From: Brienomyrus brachyistius | Lineage: Eukaryota > Chordata > Actinopteri > Osteoglossiformes > Mormyridae | Assembly (NCBI RefSeq): GCF_023856365.1 | Contig: NC_064539.1 | Span: 12,785,519 to 12,849,518, forward strand | Direction: 5' to 3' | DNA: 64,000 bases | In this document: positions 1 through 12,700 of the stretch, in pieces | How the letters are laid out: each line of letters opens with the position of its first letter | Position numbering within the stretch: the first letter of the stretch is position 1 | The notes under the pieces: generated by a model | The model's input: the letters and a program-made list of their open reading frames with translations, nothing else | Told to the model about the DNA's origin: nothing | The model's database searches: none | Program-made: the position numbers and the translations under genes

Positions 1-35
1 TATTATTATTTTATTATTATTATTATTATTATTAT
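1..35. repeat. (TAT)n microsatellite
   Basis: A trinucleotide run at the window edge. It continues on the other side of the V-SINE at 36-393, so the SINE inserted into an ATT array. Confidence 0.9.
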
Positions 36-392
36 CCATCCATCCATCCATCCATTTTCCAAACCGCTTATCCTACTGGGTCGCAGGGGGTCCGGAGCCT
101 ATCCCGGAATCAATGGGTACAAGGCAGGGAACAACCCAGGATGGGGGGCCAGCCCATCACAGGGCACACTCACACACCATTCAACGCATGCACACCTACG
201 GGCAATTTAGCAACTCCAATTAGCCTCAGCATGTTTTTTGACTGTGGGGGGAAACCGGAGTACCCGGAGAAAACCCCACGACGACATGGGGAGAACATGC
301 AAACTCCACACACATGCAACCCAGGCAGAGACTCGAACCCGGGACCCAGAGGTGTGAGGCAACAGTGCTAACCACTGCACCACCATGCCACC

Positions 393-393
<1 letters not shown>
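36..393 (-). mobile_element. V-SINE (tRNA-derived SINE), full length
   Basis: On the minus strand it starts with a tRNA-like head (B-box like ggttcgagtct) and continues through the V-SINE central domain (gcatgttctcccc, ccggtttccccccacag). It ends in a (GGAT)n tail, seen here as ccatccatcc. ATT repeats on both sides hide any target-site duplication. It lies in the PARP8 intron before window exon 1. Confidence 0.9.
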
Positions 394-454
<61 letters not shown>

Positions 455-502
455 TTAGTAGTAGTAGTTGTAGTTGTAGTAGTAGTTGTTGTTGTTGTTG
501 TT
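394..502. repeat. Compound ATT/AGT/TTG microsatellite
   Basis: ATT repeats grade into AGT and then TTG repeats. They are the second half of the array that the upstream V-SINE inserted into. Confidence 0.9.
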
Positions 503-701
503 CAGGATAGGTATAGGAAACAATTTCACCTTAGCATAATAAATTGAAGTCTGATCAGGTGAAGTTATTGAACTATTTATTAAATTCCTCACCCTTAATC
601 CGCTTGATTATCATGTCAAGCATTATGTTAATAGGTTCACATGATGAAATAGTAAAATTACAATATATGCATATGTGACTGAATGTGTGTGCACTTTACA
701 G

Positions 702-796
702 GTGAACTACGATGGAGAGCTGCACAAACACCCACAGCTTGAGGCTGACCTGGCAGCAGTGCGAGAGTTTTACGGGCCTCATGCAGTATCTCTCAG
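702..796 (+). CDS. parp8: PARP8 window exon 1
   Basis: Acceptor ttacag, donor gtaagt. It encodes VNYDGELHKHPQLEADLAAV and ends SLR with two bases of a split codon. At least one coding exon must lie upstream of the window, because the frame opens mid-protein with no start codon. Confidence 0.93.
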
Positions 797-3700
797 GTAA
801 GTGTACTTTCATACTGTCTCAAGTCACGTCCAGTCTGGTTTCCAAATTCACCAGCTAGAGAACAATTGCTTAACAGAGGCCTGTACTGCGTTGTACTGAT
901 AAGTTTTCTATTCAGAAATGTGTTCTGAATTTTATTATAACCAGTTGGCAGATGTCATACAAGCTCTTTTGATTAAAATTATATGCAGTATACTGTGTAC
1001 ACTGTAGGTTTATCCTATGAAAAAACTGCCATAATTTATGTGTCAATAGACTTCTCTGGTGTTGTTGACAAGAAGACACATTACCTTTAAAATATGCCTG
1101 ATAGCCAGCTTGACAGCTCAACCTTTTTACATACTGACAAGCCCTCAGGTCTGATGGCTTTTACGTTAAATAATTTCATGTGTAGGGCTTCTTAATTATA
1201 GCTATTTAAAGTGTCTTTCTGATTTGGAGCTGGTGTCACAGCATGCTGTATCTCCTTGTTCTTCTGATTTTACTTATTTCCGTTTATCATCTCAGTTTAT
1301 CCTCGCATGCATGCATTTCAACAGACACCTGCAGATGTCAACCAGCCCCCACTGATCACCATAAATTTCAGAATGAGTATTTGAATCATTCAGAGATCAC
1401 TGCTAGGGCCTCACATGGCGACATACTGTGTTGTATAGGAAACTTAATACACAAGCATGAAAACCCAGAATATGTCTGCAAAAGAATGATCTTAAGATCA
1501 TAAGACATCTTATGTTAGAAATCAATAATGGGTGCAAATGGCAGTCATATATTTGGAAATAGAAGCTGCATTTTAATTTCACATCTGTTAGGTGGAAGCT
1601 TCATCTTGTGCCTGTAGCATAATTGATAAGCGAAAGCAGTGTAGGTACCAGTTGGCAGCTCTGTGGTGATGTCCTACAGTATGCATGTATTTTGTTCACA
1701 GCTGTCAGGGACAAAATCATTATTATGATCCTTTTTCAAAAATAAATGCCTCCTACTATGTTGTGGCTGAGAGGACTCCGCTCCAGCAAAACTCCATCGA
1801 CCCTATTGCCTCTTTAGGGAATTCACACAGGATTTGCTGGTTCCTTTGCCAATGAGATTACAAACCATAGCAGTAATTAAGTGGAATGAAGATGAAAGGG
1901 CCTCTATTCTCAGAGCTCACAGTGACGCCCTTTGTTGAGGAATCTGCCATTGGCCGTACATTACTGGTGCTCTTGCTGTAAACAGTCCAGTGAGCATGTG
2001 ATGGTCTGTTAAGCATCCAGATGTTTGGTGCTGTTAAACTGTGGTGGCTCCAGTGCTTGTTATGCGTGTGGAAAAATCCAAATGAATTTTACATTTTTTT
2101 CCCCTTCTCACACACACTTTGGTGGGCTGTATTATAACGCTGTGTTTGTGATTTTTATAAAAAGCTTGTGCTGACACCTTTAATTCCTTAGGAAAAAAAC
2201 TACATTATATTGTCATGCATAAATAGCAATCACGACCTGCAATTGAGACCTTAGATAGAGACGTCGGGGTGGCACAGTGACGCAGTAGATAGCACTGTTG
2301 CCTCGCACCTCTGGGACCAGGATTGGAGTCTCTGCCATACCTCCACGTGTGTTTAGTTTGCATGTTCTCCCCGTATCATCATGGAGTTTCTTCTAGGTAC
2401 CCAGGTTTCCTATCATAGTCCAAAAACATGCTGAGGCTAATCGAAGTTGCCAAATTGTCTGTAGGTATGCATTATGTGAATTGTGTGTGAGTGTGGCCTG
2501 CAATGGGCTGGCACCCCATCCTGGGCTGTTCCCCATCTGAACATCTGTTCCCCCCCGACCCAGAATAGGAACAGTGGTTTTAGAAAATGAACGAATGAAT
2601 GATTTTTGAATTTATTGAAGATGTACCGTACTGCCTTGGATTCAGCAGTAAGATCTTGCTGTGGAGTACCAGCAGTTTTTACTGTCATCACATCATGCTA
2701 AAGCACAGTTCTGGCTAAAAGCTGAAGAAGCATTTTATTAAGCAATATGACTGGGCTCATTCACACTCACACAGCTCGGCAAAAACCCAAGCAACTAGCC
2801 GCAGCTGCTAATGCCATTCAGGCAACATGATACACTTTATGTGGACTCTTATTGGCTGTATCGTGCTGCTTTATTTGAGCGGGCTTATTTTGATTTCTTA
2901 TCTTATTTCAATTAAATTTTTTGTCTATCACGATGATGGATGATAAAGGTGATTAGTATGTGCATAAGGAGTGCTGTACTTTAGTAGTTGTGATAAAAAC
3001 TGAAAGGCCATTGCTGTTCAACCAGTGCAAGATGCAGTACCAGGGTCGGACGTTTCTCAGAAATATTTGATGAACCTTTTGGAATCACGATTTTTTCCAC
3101 AATTCTCTTTCATGTTTGTTTTTAAGAATATTTTGCCAGTTACTTAACAATACAACCATGCTTATTCCCCTGTTTTTTTAAATATAGCCCTATGAGATTA
3201 AAAAGCCTTAAAGAAAAACATACTCAGCATACACTTTCAGATGTTTCATTTGAGGTGGCGAAAAAGGTTTGTTTTGTTGCCATCCAACATGCCAACCCTT
3301 TTTTTGCAAATACCTGTTAGCACTGTGCTGGTTTTGGAAAATCCAAACAAGTTTCATATCACCAATGTCGAATTTTTTTTAGGGACCAACTTTTCCAAGG
3401 GAATGTGTTGCATGTTGCACATAGCATGTTGGGATGGGGGTGTGAAAGGGAAAGAGGAAGAAACCCAAGCAGTACTTCGTAATGGATTTGGCTGACAGAA
3501 CAACTTTAGATGCGCCTATGAGCTATAGAGCTGCACCTTATAGAATGTGCACTGTAGCATCATACTAATGATCTCTCTGTAAAGGAAGATTGTGGCGATA
3601 TTTTAATCATTCATAATCTAATATCGTCAGATTGCACACCCCTCTTTGGAAGTCTCTGGATTTCTGTATATATGACACCCCAATTGTAATGTAATCCTCA

Positions 3701-6700
3701 TAAAAAGTCAAAATAATTACCGACTCACATTTTACATTGCTGTACCTATAAGAACAAATTACTCAAATATTCAAGGTCATTGCAATAAGAACAAAGTCAG
3801 CCTGTAGTGTAATAACCACTTGGTAAGTGGCTAATTTGAGTCAACTATTCTGATCAGTTCCGGTGGGGGTATGACCTGCCTTCCATACATGTGTAAAGAA
3901 CACAATTTCCATTGCCTGTTTGGCACATTCAAAGTTTTTTTCAAGTGCAATAGAGGCAAATCAAAGGAGATTTCAGAAGAAAGAAGAGTTGTTTTAAGTG
4001 CTTAAGAAAGTAAATGGTTACAAAATGATTTATAAAGACCTGTGCTTCCATCAGTTCACAGTTAGGCTGATCATTTATAAATGGAAGAAATTTAGCACTG
4101 TTACACTGCCTAATGGTGGACATCCTACAAACAGCAGGGCAAGGCCACACCACCAATCCACAAAGATCCCCCGGCTGACCGCTAACTGTCTGTATGTATC
4201 TCTTGCATTTTAAAATGTCTGTTTTCGTAAGACCACCTGGATGTTCTGCAGCACTGTGTTAACACAGATAAAACAAAAGTTGAACACAACTTATACTGTG
4301 TTATTTTTAGAGAAAATAGCATACCGCTGTCAACAGCAAAATGCAGTTGTGAGGCATGCTGAAGAGAGTGTAACGGTTTGGGGCTTCTTTGTTGCCTCAG
4401 GGCCTAGGTGGCGTGCAATCATTTACGATGTGGTCGGACCTCAACAGATTAACAATACAAACATTCACCAGGAAGGAGGAGAGTTTCTTTACTTTGCGTG
4501 CAAAGGGAGTCACACCTAAGATTTCTCTCAGGGTGGCTCGGCCATTTGCTGGAGGTTACGAGTTTCATACATTCCCAGTGATGTGCTAATCCTGAGTTTC
4601 CTTGGTCGCTCTAGTATAGTCTGACTGGTTAACAAATTTGATTCCCTCTCTTCTTTAGCAACAAACCCCATTTTATTTACTTTAATTATTCATGATTTAA
4701 CCTCTATACAGGTCCTTAGCTTTTCCTTCAATGTCTCCTTTGTGGATCCTCTTTGAGTTGATTATGCTACAATAGATTCTATTCTCTTGAGACATCAAGA
4801 CAGTTTGTCCAACATAGTACTTTCATTTTGTCCTTTTATTGACCCCTTCAGTGCAAGCTCAGCTGATTGCATGACCTGTATTTTTGGCAATACCGCCATT
4901 TTCACTACACCTACACAAGCCCTTTAAATATTTTCCCATTTCACACCCTTATTATTCAGTTACTTTATGCTTCTTAAAACCACAACTCAAAAGAAGTTAG
5001 ATCATGAAAAATGACAATGATCCAAAATGTAGGAATAAATCAACAACAGAATGTCTCAAACCGTTGGAATTTTCTATTTCGGAGTGGCCTAGTCAGAGAA
5101 CTTGCCAGAATTCCATTGAAATGCTGTGGCATGGTTAGATGAAGGCCAGGGGTCGAGGCGAGGTCTCACAAGAGGGGAAGGGGGGAGTTCAGTCAATTTG
5201 TTGAGTTATTTAAAGGGGCACTTAGTTAAATGTCCCTTTGTAAATTTTGCAGTGCCGCGCTATGTTGGGCCCCTACTAACATACTGAAGGCCATCTAAAA
5301 AGTGGAAATGTTTTGTATAGAGCAGTGGTCACCAACGTTCCTATTATGTTTTTCAGGGAATATGGTGCAATCGATGACGTTGATATAGATTTGCACATTG
5401 ACGTCAGTTTCCTTGACGTAAGTAATTCAAAACACAAATTTTCTAAAAATATAGGTCTACCCATTGTCTTATAACTGTTTACCTTTCTCTTATGATAGTT
5501 GTAGTATGTTCAGGCTGTCTAGCATGTAAGCATGAAATTGTACACAGAAAATTGCAAGGAGTATTTTCTTGTCCCCCCAGGAGGAAATTGCTGTTGCATG
5601 GGATGTGATCAGGACAGAACCAGTTATTGTGCGCCTCCATTGTTCACTCACACAGTATCTAAATGGGCCAGGTGAAGAAATTTTTAATTATTGATATAGT
5701 TTTGTCCGAAAGGCATTGCTAAATACTGAAGCATTCAATTTTAATAAACATGTTCATCTCAGTCAAATTATCTAATAAATTAAGAGAATGTATACCAGCC
5801 ATAATTAGTAGCAGTAGTTGACAGTAGACATTAACAAAATGACTGTGTAAACGATCAGACTTTTCAGATTACTTTGAATCAGAGCACCTTGTTTTTTCCC
5901 TCACAATTATCGTTGTGTTTTTCAGTTCCGACTGTTGATGTATTTCAAGTATCGACAAAAAATCGGTTTGGACTTGGGCACCAACTGAAAAAGTATGTTT
6001 GTTCAGAAGTTAAATGCAGAATAAAATACATTAGCATTATGAATGACTATTTGCCTTGTCCAATCTGCACTTAATAATATTAATAAAAGTACAATTTACT
6101 AAATTTATATCACTTTATGGTTCCTCAGATATTTTTGCTTTGTTCTAAAAAAATTCAAAAGCTGTTTTAACAACTTAATAAAAGAGGTTAAACATAATTC
6201 CTGTGGTATATTAGTGCTGTAGAATTAACAGAGGTGGAAATTTCAGGTCCAGAAAGTAAAAATCTTGATATTTCAACCAACCAGTGGAATACTCTGTGAT
6301 TGTGACTCTTTCTGCTCAGCTGGTTGGTTAAAACAAAATATTGATCTGGATTTGTACTTTCTGGACCAGAAATGTCCAACTCTGAGAATTAATCAACCTC
6401 AAATACACCATCATGGTCAAGAAATGATGAATATGCTTGTTTATTCCTTCCAGGATCATGCAGACATTTGTCACACAACAATGGAAATCTCACAGTAAGG
6501 ATAAATTAAACTGCCCTCACAGCAAAAAGCAGAGTGATAAAAAAGTGAAGTCACCTCTGCACATTTTCTCAACTCTCCGCAGGTAATGATTAAGAAATAT
6601 TAAATAAATAGTTCTGAGCTGATCAGTATAATATGTATCATGTATCATTAAGTTAAGGTCACAGATTTTCTCAAATCTGGAACTGCAGAGGAAATCTATC

Positions 6701-9700
6701 AACTAATCTGGTTTTTATGTCACCCTTTTTGATTTGTAGATCGCCAAGCTACCCTCCTCCCGGGTGTGGAAAGAATAAGAAGAAGCTGAAACCGGAGCAG
6801 GACGGAGTGTCGAAGTCGCATAAACTGTTGCGCCGGACTTGCTCGAGTACGGTGAAAGCAGAAGATGGCTGTGCCAACAAGTCCCACAAGCCCCTGGGGC
6901 GGTCGCTGTCCAGCGATCCACGGGTGGAGCACCCCCTGACCCCTAAACCCCACAAACTGTTGACCCGGCCCTGCTCCGTGGCGGTGAAGCCGGATGACTG
7001 TGCCTCTCTCAAGTCTCAAAAGATGCTGCCCAGGTCGTGCCTGGGAGAGCAGCGTTGCGAGCACAACGGCGGAGTCCTGAAGCCCCACCGGCTCCTCAGC
7101 CGCTCCTGCTCCAGCACTATCCGAACCGAGGAGCTCGACGGCCTCAAGCAACACAAGCTGCTGAGCAGGTCTTACTCCAGCAACACCAAAATGGGCAAGT
7201 CTGACCTCTTTAAGGAGCCTGTCCCTGAAGGCAGGCGGCTCTCTCTTACCTCAGGACTTATCGGCATCCTCGCCCCATCACTATCCACCCCGCCCACGGT
7301 AAGAAGCGACCTTCATAACTCCTTAGGTTGTTCTGTGTTGTCAAGTGTTGCTTGTCGAGAGGATGGTAGCTGAGCTGCTTGTCTTCCTTGGTCTGAAGCA
7401 CTTTTTAAACTTGTTTTCATATGATGCATTATCTTACGGATTTGGAAATAACTATACAAATGTTTACCTGGTTAAAGCATTAATATATTGACACATTTTT
7501 TTCGCCCTTGCAAGCCAAACTATGGCGCAAAGTCAATCCCGGTGAGAGATCGAGGGTTTCTTGTCCAGGTAGTTTTCTGTTTTGTTTTTTCCTGATGTAA
7601 TTATACTTTTCAACTTTTCTGAAATTGTTTCTTAAATTGAGTCATTGAATTAATTACAGATCATGGAATATGCTGAGCAGAGGATACCTGTCCTTAACGA
7701 GTACTGTGTGGTCTGCGACGAGCCTCACGTCTTTCAGAATGGACCAATGCTTAGAGTAAGTCAGAGCTACGGTATTTAGTAGAATCATTTTAGCATGTTA
7801 GCCACGTAAGCGATCACGTAATTTTATACAGTTGTGTCTTATTTAATTCATTGTAGATTTTGGAAAAAGAGCAACAAAAATATTTCATTGAGCACATTGC
7901 TGTCAGTTGTATGAATGCATAATCACTTTCCATCAATCTAATGCTCAACCAAGTGCATAACGTAGACTTATATGTTCAGTAAAACCCATTCCATATACAG
8001 CGTGATTGAAGTAATGTTTGATTGTTGTTATGGATCAGTAACTTTTTCTACAAAAATAAAGAATGAATATGAGCAAAAATAATGCAATATATTACTCTTA
8101 CCTGTGAGAATTCATGAATATATATGCATATTTTTTTTATTTTTGGGGAGAACACAAATAATTTGGTTATGCAATATTTTTGGGGTAAGCAGGTGATTTT
8201 GTTTCACACACACGTACAGGATAGCAAATCTGAATTCTGCACATGGTTTGTGTATCGATTTCATTTGTTTTCCATGGCTTCACAAAGATTTTTTTGGGCG
8301 CTGATAAAGTTATGACTTAAACATGTTGAAATGTGATTTATTTTACATTGTTGTTCATATATTTAAAACTTTCAGTACTAATTCTATTACTGATCACTGG
8401 ATATTACACTGCAAGGTGTTAAACCTCTGGATTTTCAGGAGCTATTTTACTTCATGATCTTTCAGCAGTCCTCTCTGTGTTCACCTGATCGCTACCATCC
8501 CTGCTAAACCAGTTGTAGGTGCTGATGTAGATCTTGAGCCTGATACCAACACAGAATTTGTTATATTGTCTCATCTGCTCTGGCTGGAGATGCCCACAAA
8601 CCTGGAGATGTAATTCAGAAAATTCTCCTCCAGCCCTGGTCTTTTTGCCATTATATTGTATGCGTTTCCAATAATTAGAAGGTGACCTAAATGATTCATT
8701 GAGTAATTTTATTAGTATGTTTAAAAAATATGGAGAATAAGCACGAATTGTTGGTGATCATTGTGTGCTATCAAAATGAATATTCATGTGCACACCTCCT
8801 ATAAAAGTGTTTTGAGCATATGTGTAGTTATATATCCTGATGTTCTCATGCAGTATGTGGCCATTGTTTTGCAGCCCACAGTTTGTGAACGAGAGCTCTG
8901 TGTGTTCGCCTTTCAAACGCTGGGTGTCATGAATGAAGCCGCAGATGAAATAGCCACAGGTGCTCAGGTACTGCACATTGTATGTATTTGGCATGTATTT
9001 GAAGAAGCTTTTGGGGAAGAATGCTTTTTTCAGTAAAAGAGATTCATGTAAAAGAGACTTGCTCATCTATTGCTTCTTTTTCAAACAGTAATTTTTGGCT
9101 GTGGTAAAACTGTAATACTACCAGTTTTGTAAATGATTGTTGATGTAGCTGTTTTGCTTCTTGATAAACTCGGGTATTGTAATCCTCTCAATATTTTGAA
9201 CAATGAGTGCTAATAACCTTGATCAGTGCACAATATGTCTGAGTCTTTTTATGGGTCTGTAATATTGCAGTGAATTAGTGGCCTTCAGCTTTGCCATGCA
9301 CTCATGCAGAAGGGCGATCATTTGTTAGCTCATTCTCTGTGTACCAGGTGGTGGATTTGCTGGTCTCTATGTGCCGATCTGCACTGGAGTCTCCAAGGAA
9401 GGTCGTCATTTTCGAACCATATCCATCAGTGGTTGATCCCAACGATTCTCAGTCACTGGCCTTCAACCCTCGGGTATGTTATGCTTTTTTATTGTTTAAC
9501 ACTTTTAAGTAAATCACTATACTTTAAATATGCAAAATATGTAATTGTATTTGTAATAAATAGTTGTACTTTCTGAATTATACTAGGGATATTATAATAA
9601 CGCTGCCTTCATTCCTTGGTTGTTTGGGTCAAGCTCATATTAATATTATATGTTTTTAGAAAAAAGACTATGACCGAGTGATGAAAGCCCTTGACAGCAT

Positions 9701-12700
9701 AGCATCAATCAGAGAAATGACCCAGGTAAGTTTGCCAGGTGGCGTAATGGTGATTTAATAAATTCTATATGAGTCTTAATTTGTTTCAAGTAATAAAAGT
9801 AATAATTTATATCAGGGAGGCTCAAACTTTTTGATTATAGATCCACATTCGATTTTTGTTTGAAGTCAGAGGTCCGGAACCATTTTCAATAACAAAACAA
9901 CATTTCATGGATTTCAGTATGAACATCAATATATAACAATTATGGGAGCTTAACATAAAGACTGGTTATGCACATATTGATTCATAAGGTGCATTATCGG
10001 CTGGATCCGAATCTGTGGCAACCCTTGGTTTATGTAATTGAAGATGGCCACAAAGCTGAATGGTGCTTGTCTGTAAGGTTTTGTGTAACATTTGTAGTTT
10101 GTCTGTGACACCTGATTGGCAGGGAAATCAAATTATTCATGTGGTCCAAGTAGAAAGTGAAAGATTTATATACACTGTCCACGCAATGTGTTAAAATAAA
10201 AAAAACACTGTTAATTAAAATGCTTATGTTGCAGCCAAACGGTGCGAAAGCTTGTTCAACGAGCAAACTGAAATCTGACTTTGGAGAACAACTGAGCTTT
10301 GTTAATTACATACCAGTGTTTTATCTTCATGTTGATTGTTCTGCATTATTGAATTCTTCCTGCAAAGGCACCGTATTTGGAAATAAAGAAGCAGATGGAC
10401 AAACATGACCCTCTTGCTCATCCCTTACTGCAATGGTGAGTCTATTTCTGTGATGGAGAACTGAGGCTGCTCGTAATCAAATATATATTTACACATAACT
10501 ATGGATAAAATTCACTGCTGTATATTTTATATTTATGTATAATGTACTCAATTCTTATGACATTGATGAAATTGATGCATAATCTAATTTAAATTTGTTC
10601 CCTTAACCAAAATGAAAGTAATACTAAAATTCAGAAATTCAATTTCATATATTCACTCACACGCGCACGCACACACATACACACACACACAAAATATCAC
10701 CATCTAGCCACCAGATTTCTAATTACCTTTCCTGCAAACCATACATTGGACGATACTTTATGGAAATTAATTTAACATGAGCATTTTTAATTATCTCAAA
10801 TGCCTTTGTAATATGCCTGAGAAGTCTAATTGATTATGTAAGATAACTCTTAATATACCGCACTGCGCCTCTACATCTCCAGAGACTGATAAAAGGATCT
10901 GTATATTAATGTTTTTCTTGGGAATTTAATATAAGAACTCTTTCTTTTGCTGTTCATTCTTAACTTAGCTGGGACACATGAATGCACAAGTATGAGCTAT
11001 AAGCAGCATTTATTTCAGTCAAAGTGTGTTATATTTAGAAGAGAATGATGGAAAAGAATGGAACTTTTTTGTGCTGTATTGGGCTCTGAAAGGTCCACTT
11101 CATTTACAAATACTTTCCTGTTCTGGGCAATAAATATCAACTTCACAGCTAATCCTAATGGGTGAAGTATGTGTTTTGTGAGTTTTGATCTGCTGAAAAA
11201 GCATGAAGTCTATATCTTGAAAAGTGCTGGATGAAGTCCCGGGAGGGCCTTTTGCTGTATTACTTTGGAGCGAAGGCACTTCACCTGAATCGCACCAGCA
11301 AATGGTTGAAATTGTTAGTTGCTTTGGATTAAAATTCTGAATACAAATTTCTTTACTCTGATCTTGAAATATTCAGCTTAATGGTACCTTTGTTTTTGTA
11401 TGAAGCAGAAGAAACTCCAAATTAATTTGTACTGTAGTGCATATGCTCTGCATTTTATTAAATCAGTTTAATATATATTGATTCATATTTTTAGAATATA
11501 TCAAATTTTGTTCAGTGACATACTTACAAATGTGAAATCTGTGATACAAATGTGAGAATGTGATAATGTCTTTGATCACAGTTATACCTAGAACATGTTT
11601 AATAGATACAGGACTGCCAATTTGTCATGGTTTATTCAGGGCTTTAGTCTAATGTGTTTGTGTTTAAGAGGACTGGTAAGAAAATGTAAATTAATTAGAA
11701 AAATAAATTATAAAACTAGGGGGTGGTGCAGTGGTTAGCACTGGCGCCTCACACCTCTGAGTCCCGGGTTCGATTCTCCGCCTGGGTCACATGTGTGTGG
11801 AGTTTGCATGTTCTCCCCATGATGTCGTGGGGTTTCCTCCGGGTACTCCGGTTTCCCCCCACAGTCCAAAAACATGATGAGGCTAATTGGAGTTGCTAAA
11901 TTGCCCATAGGTGTGCATGTGTGAGTGAATGGTGTGTGAATGTGCCCTGCGATGGGCTGGCCCCTTATCCTGGGTTGTTCCCTGCCTCGTGCCCATTGCT
12001 ACCAGGATAGGCTCCGGACTCCCCGCCACCCAGAAGGATAAGCGGTTTTTAAAATGGATGGATGGATGGAATTATAAAACTATCACGTGATTAGTTCATT
12101 TTGACTTCGTGTTTCAGATTGACTTGACAGAGATGCAATTGTTTTCTAATTCCCTTCTGACTCCCTAAGCATTGGGCTCAATCACCTCATCCTGTTTAAA
12201 TGCAAGTGATGTAATTTAATTAGTCCAGATATAATTGGTGTTTTTTTTCTACAGGGTAATATCCAGCAACAGGTCACATATCGTTAAACTACCAGTAAAC
12301 AGAGTAAGTGATTTCTTTTTTGGTTTAGATTAAAATGGGCTGTTGCTGTGAATATTAACATAATTCATTGAAAAATAGTGCACAAGTAGACATTTTCACG
12401 CTATACAAAGATTTCTAACAAAGTATTTGATAGAATCGTAGAAACTTTATATATAATTGGGCAATGATGCAAACTAGTGCATTTATATTTTCTGAATTTG
12501 AAGCATTTTATTTAAGTCTTGAAAAACAATTCAGTAAGTGGAGTGTGATTTCTGTCAGATTTGGAAATTATAGTTTCATCGATATTTAACATTTTAAAGG
12601 CAATGAAGTCCAGAATAATAAATATTCATATGTTTCTGTTTGCCAGGAATATGTTTGGAGCACTTCGTTTGCTGTTGTGAAGCAGAAAGAAAAGCAGACT

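Larger units (their letters stand above)
797..5356 (+). other. parp8: PARP8 intron between window exons 1 and 2
   Basis: A 4.56-kb GT-AG intron. It holds an old V-SINE (2262-2607) and a Tc1 scrap near 5.0 kb. The rest is AT-rich with no recognised element. Confidence 0.85.

Noticed and set aside
36..393. tRNA gene suggested by A- and B-box-like sequence
   Set aside because: The tRNA-like part is the head of a SINE and would not fold into an intact tRNA.
314..547. Leu/Val-rich ORF resembling a membrane segment
   Set aside because: It is a translation of the ATT/TTG microsatellite next to a SINE.
6720..7154. Minus-strand ORFs of 144 and 87 codons opposite PARP8 window exon 6
   Set aside because: They are shadows of the GC-rich coding exon; the plus strand matches PARP8 and the minus strand matches nothing.
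7299..7373. Extension of the open frame past window exon 6
   Set aside because: A good GT donor at 7299 and in-phase joining to 7515 show this is intron read-through.
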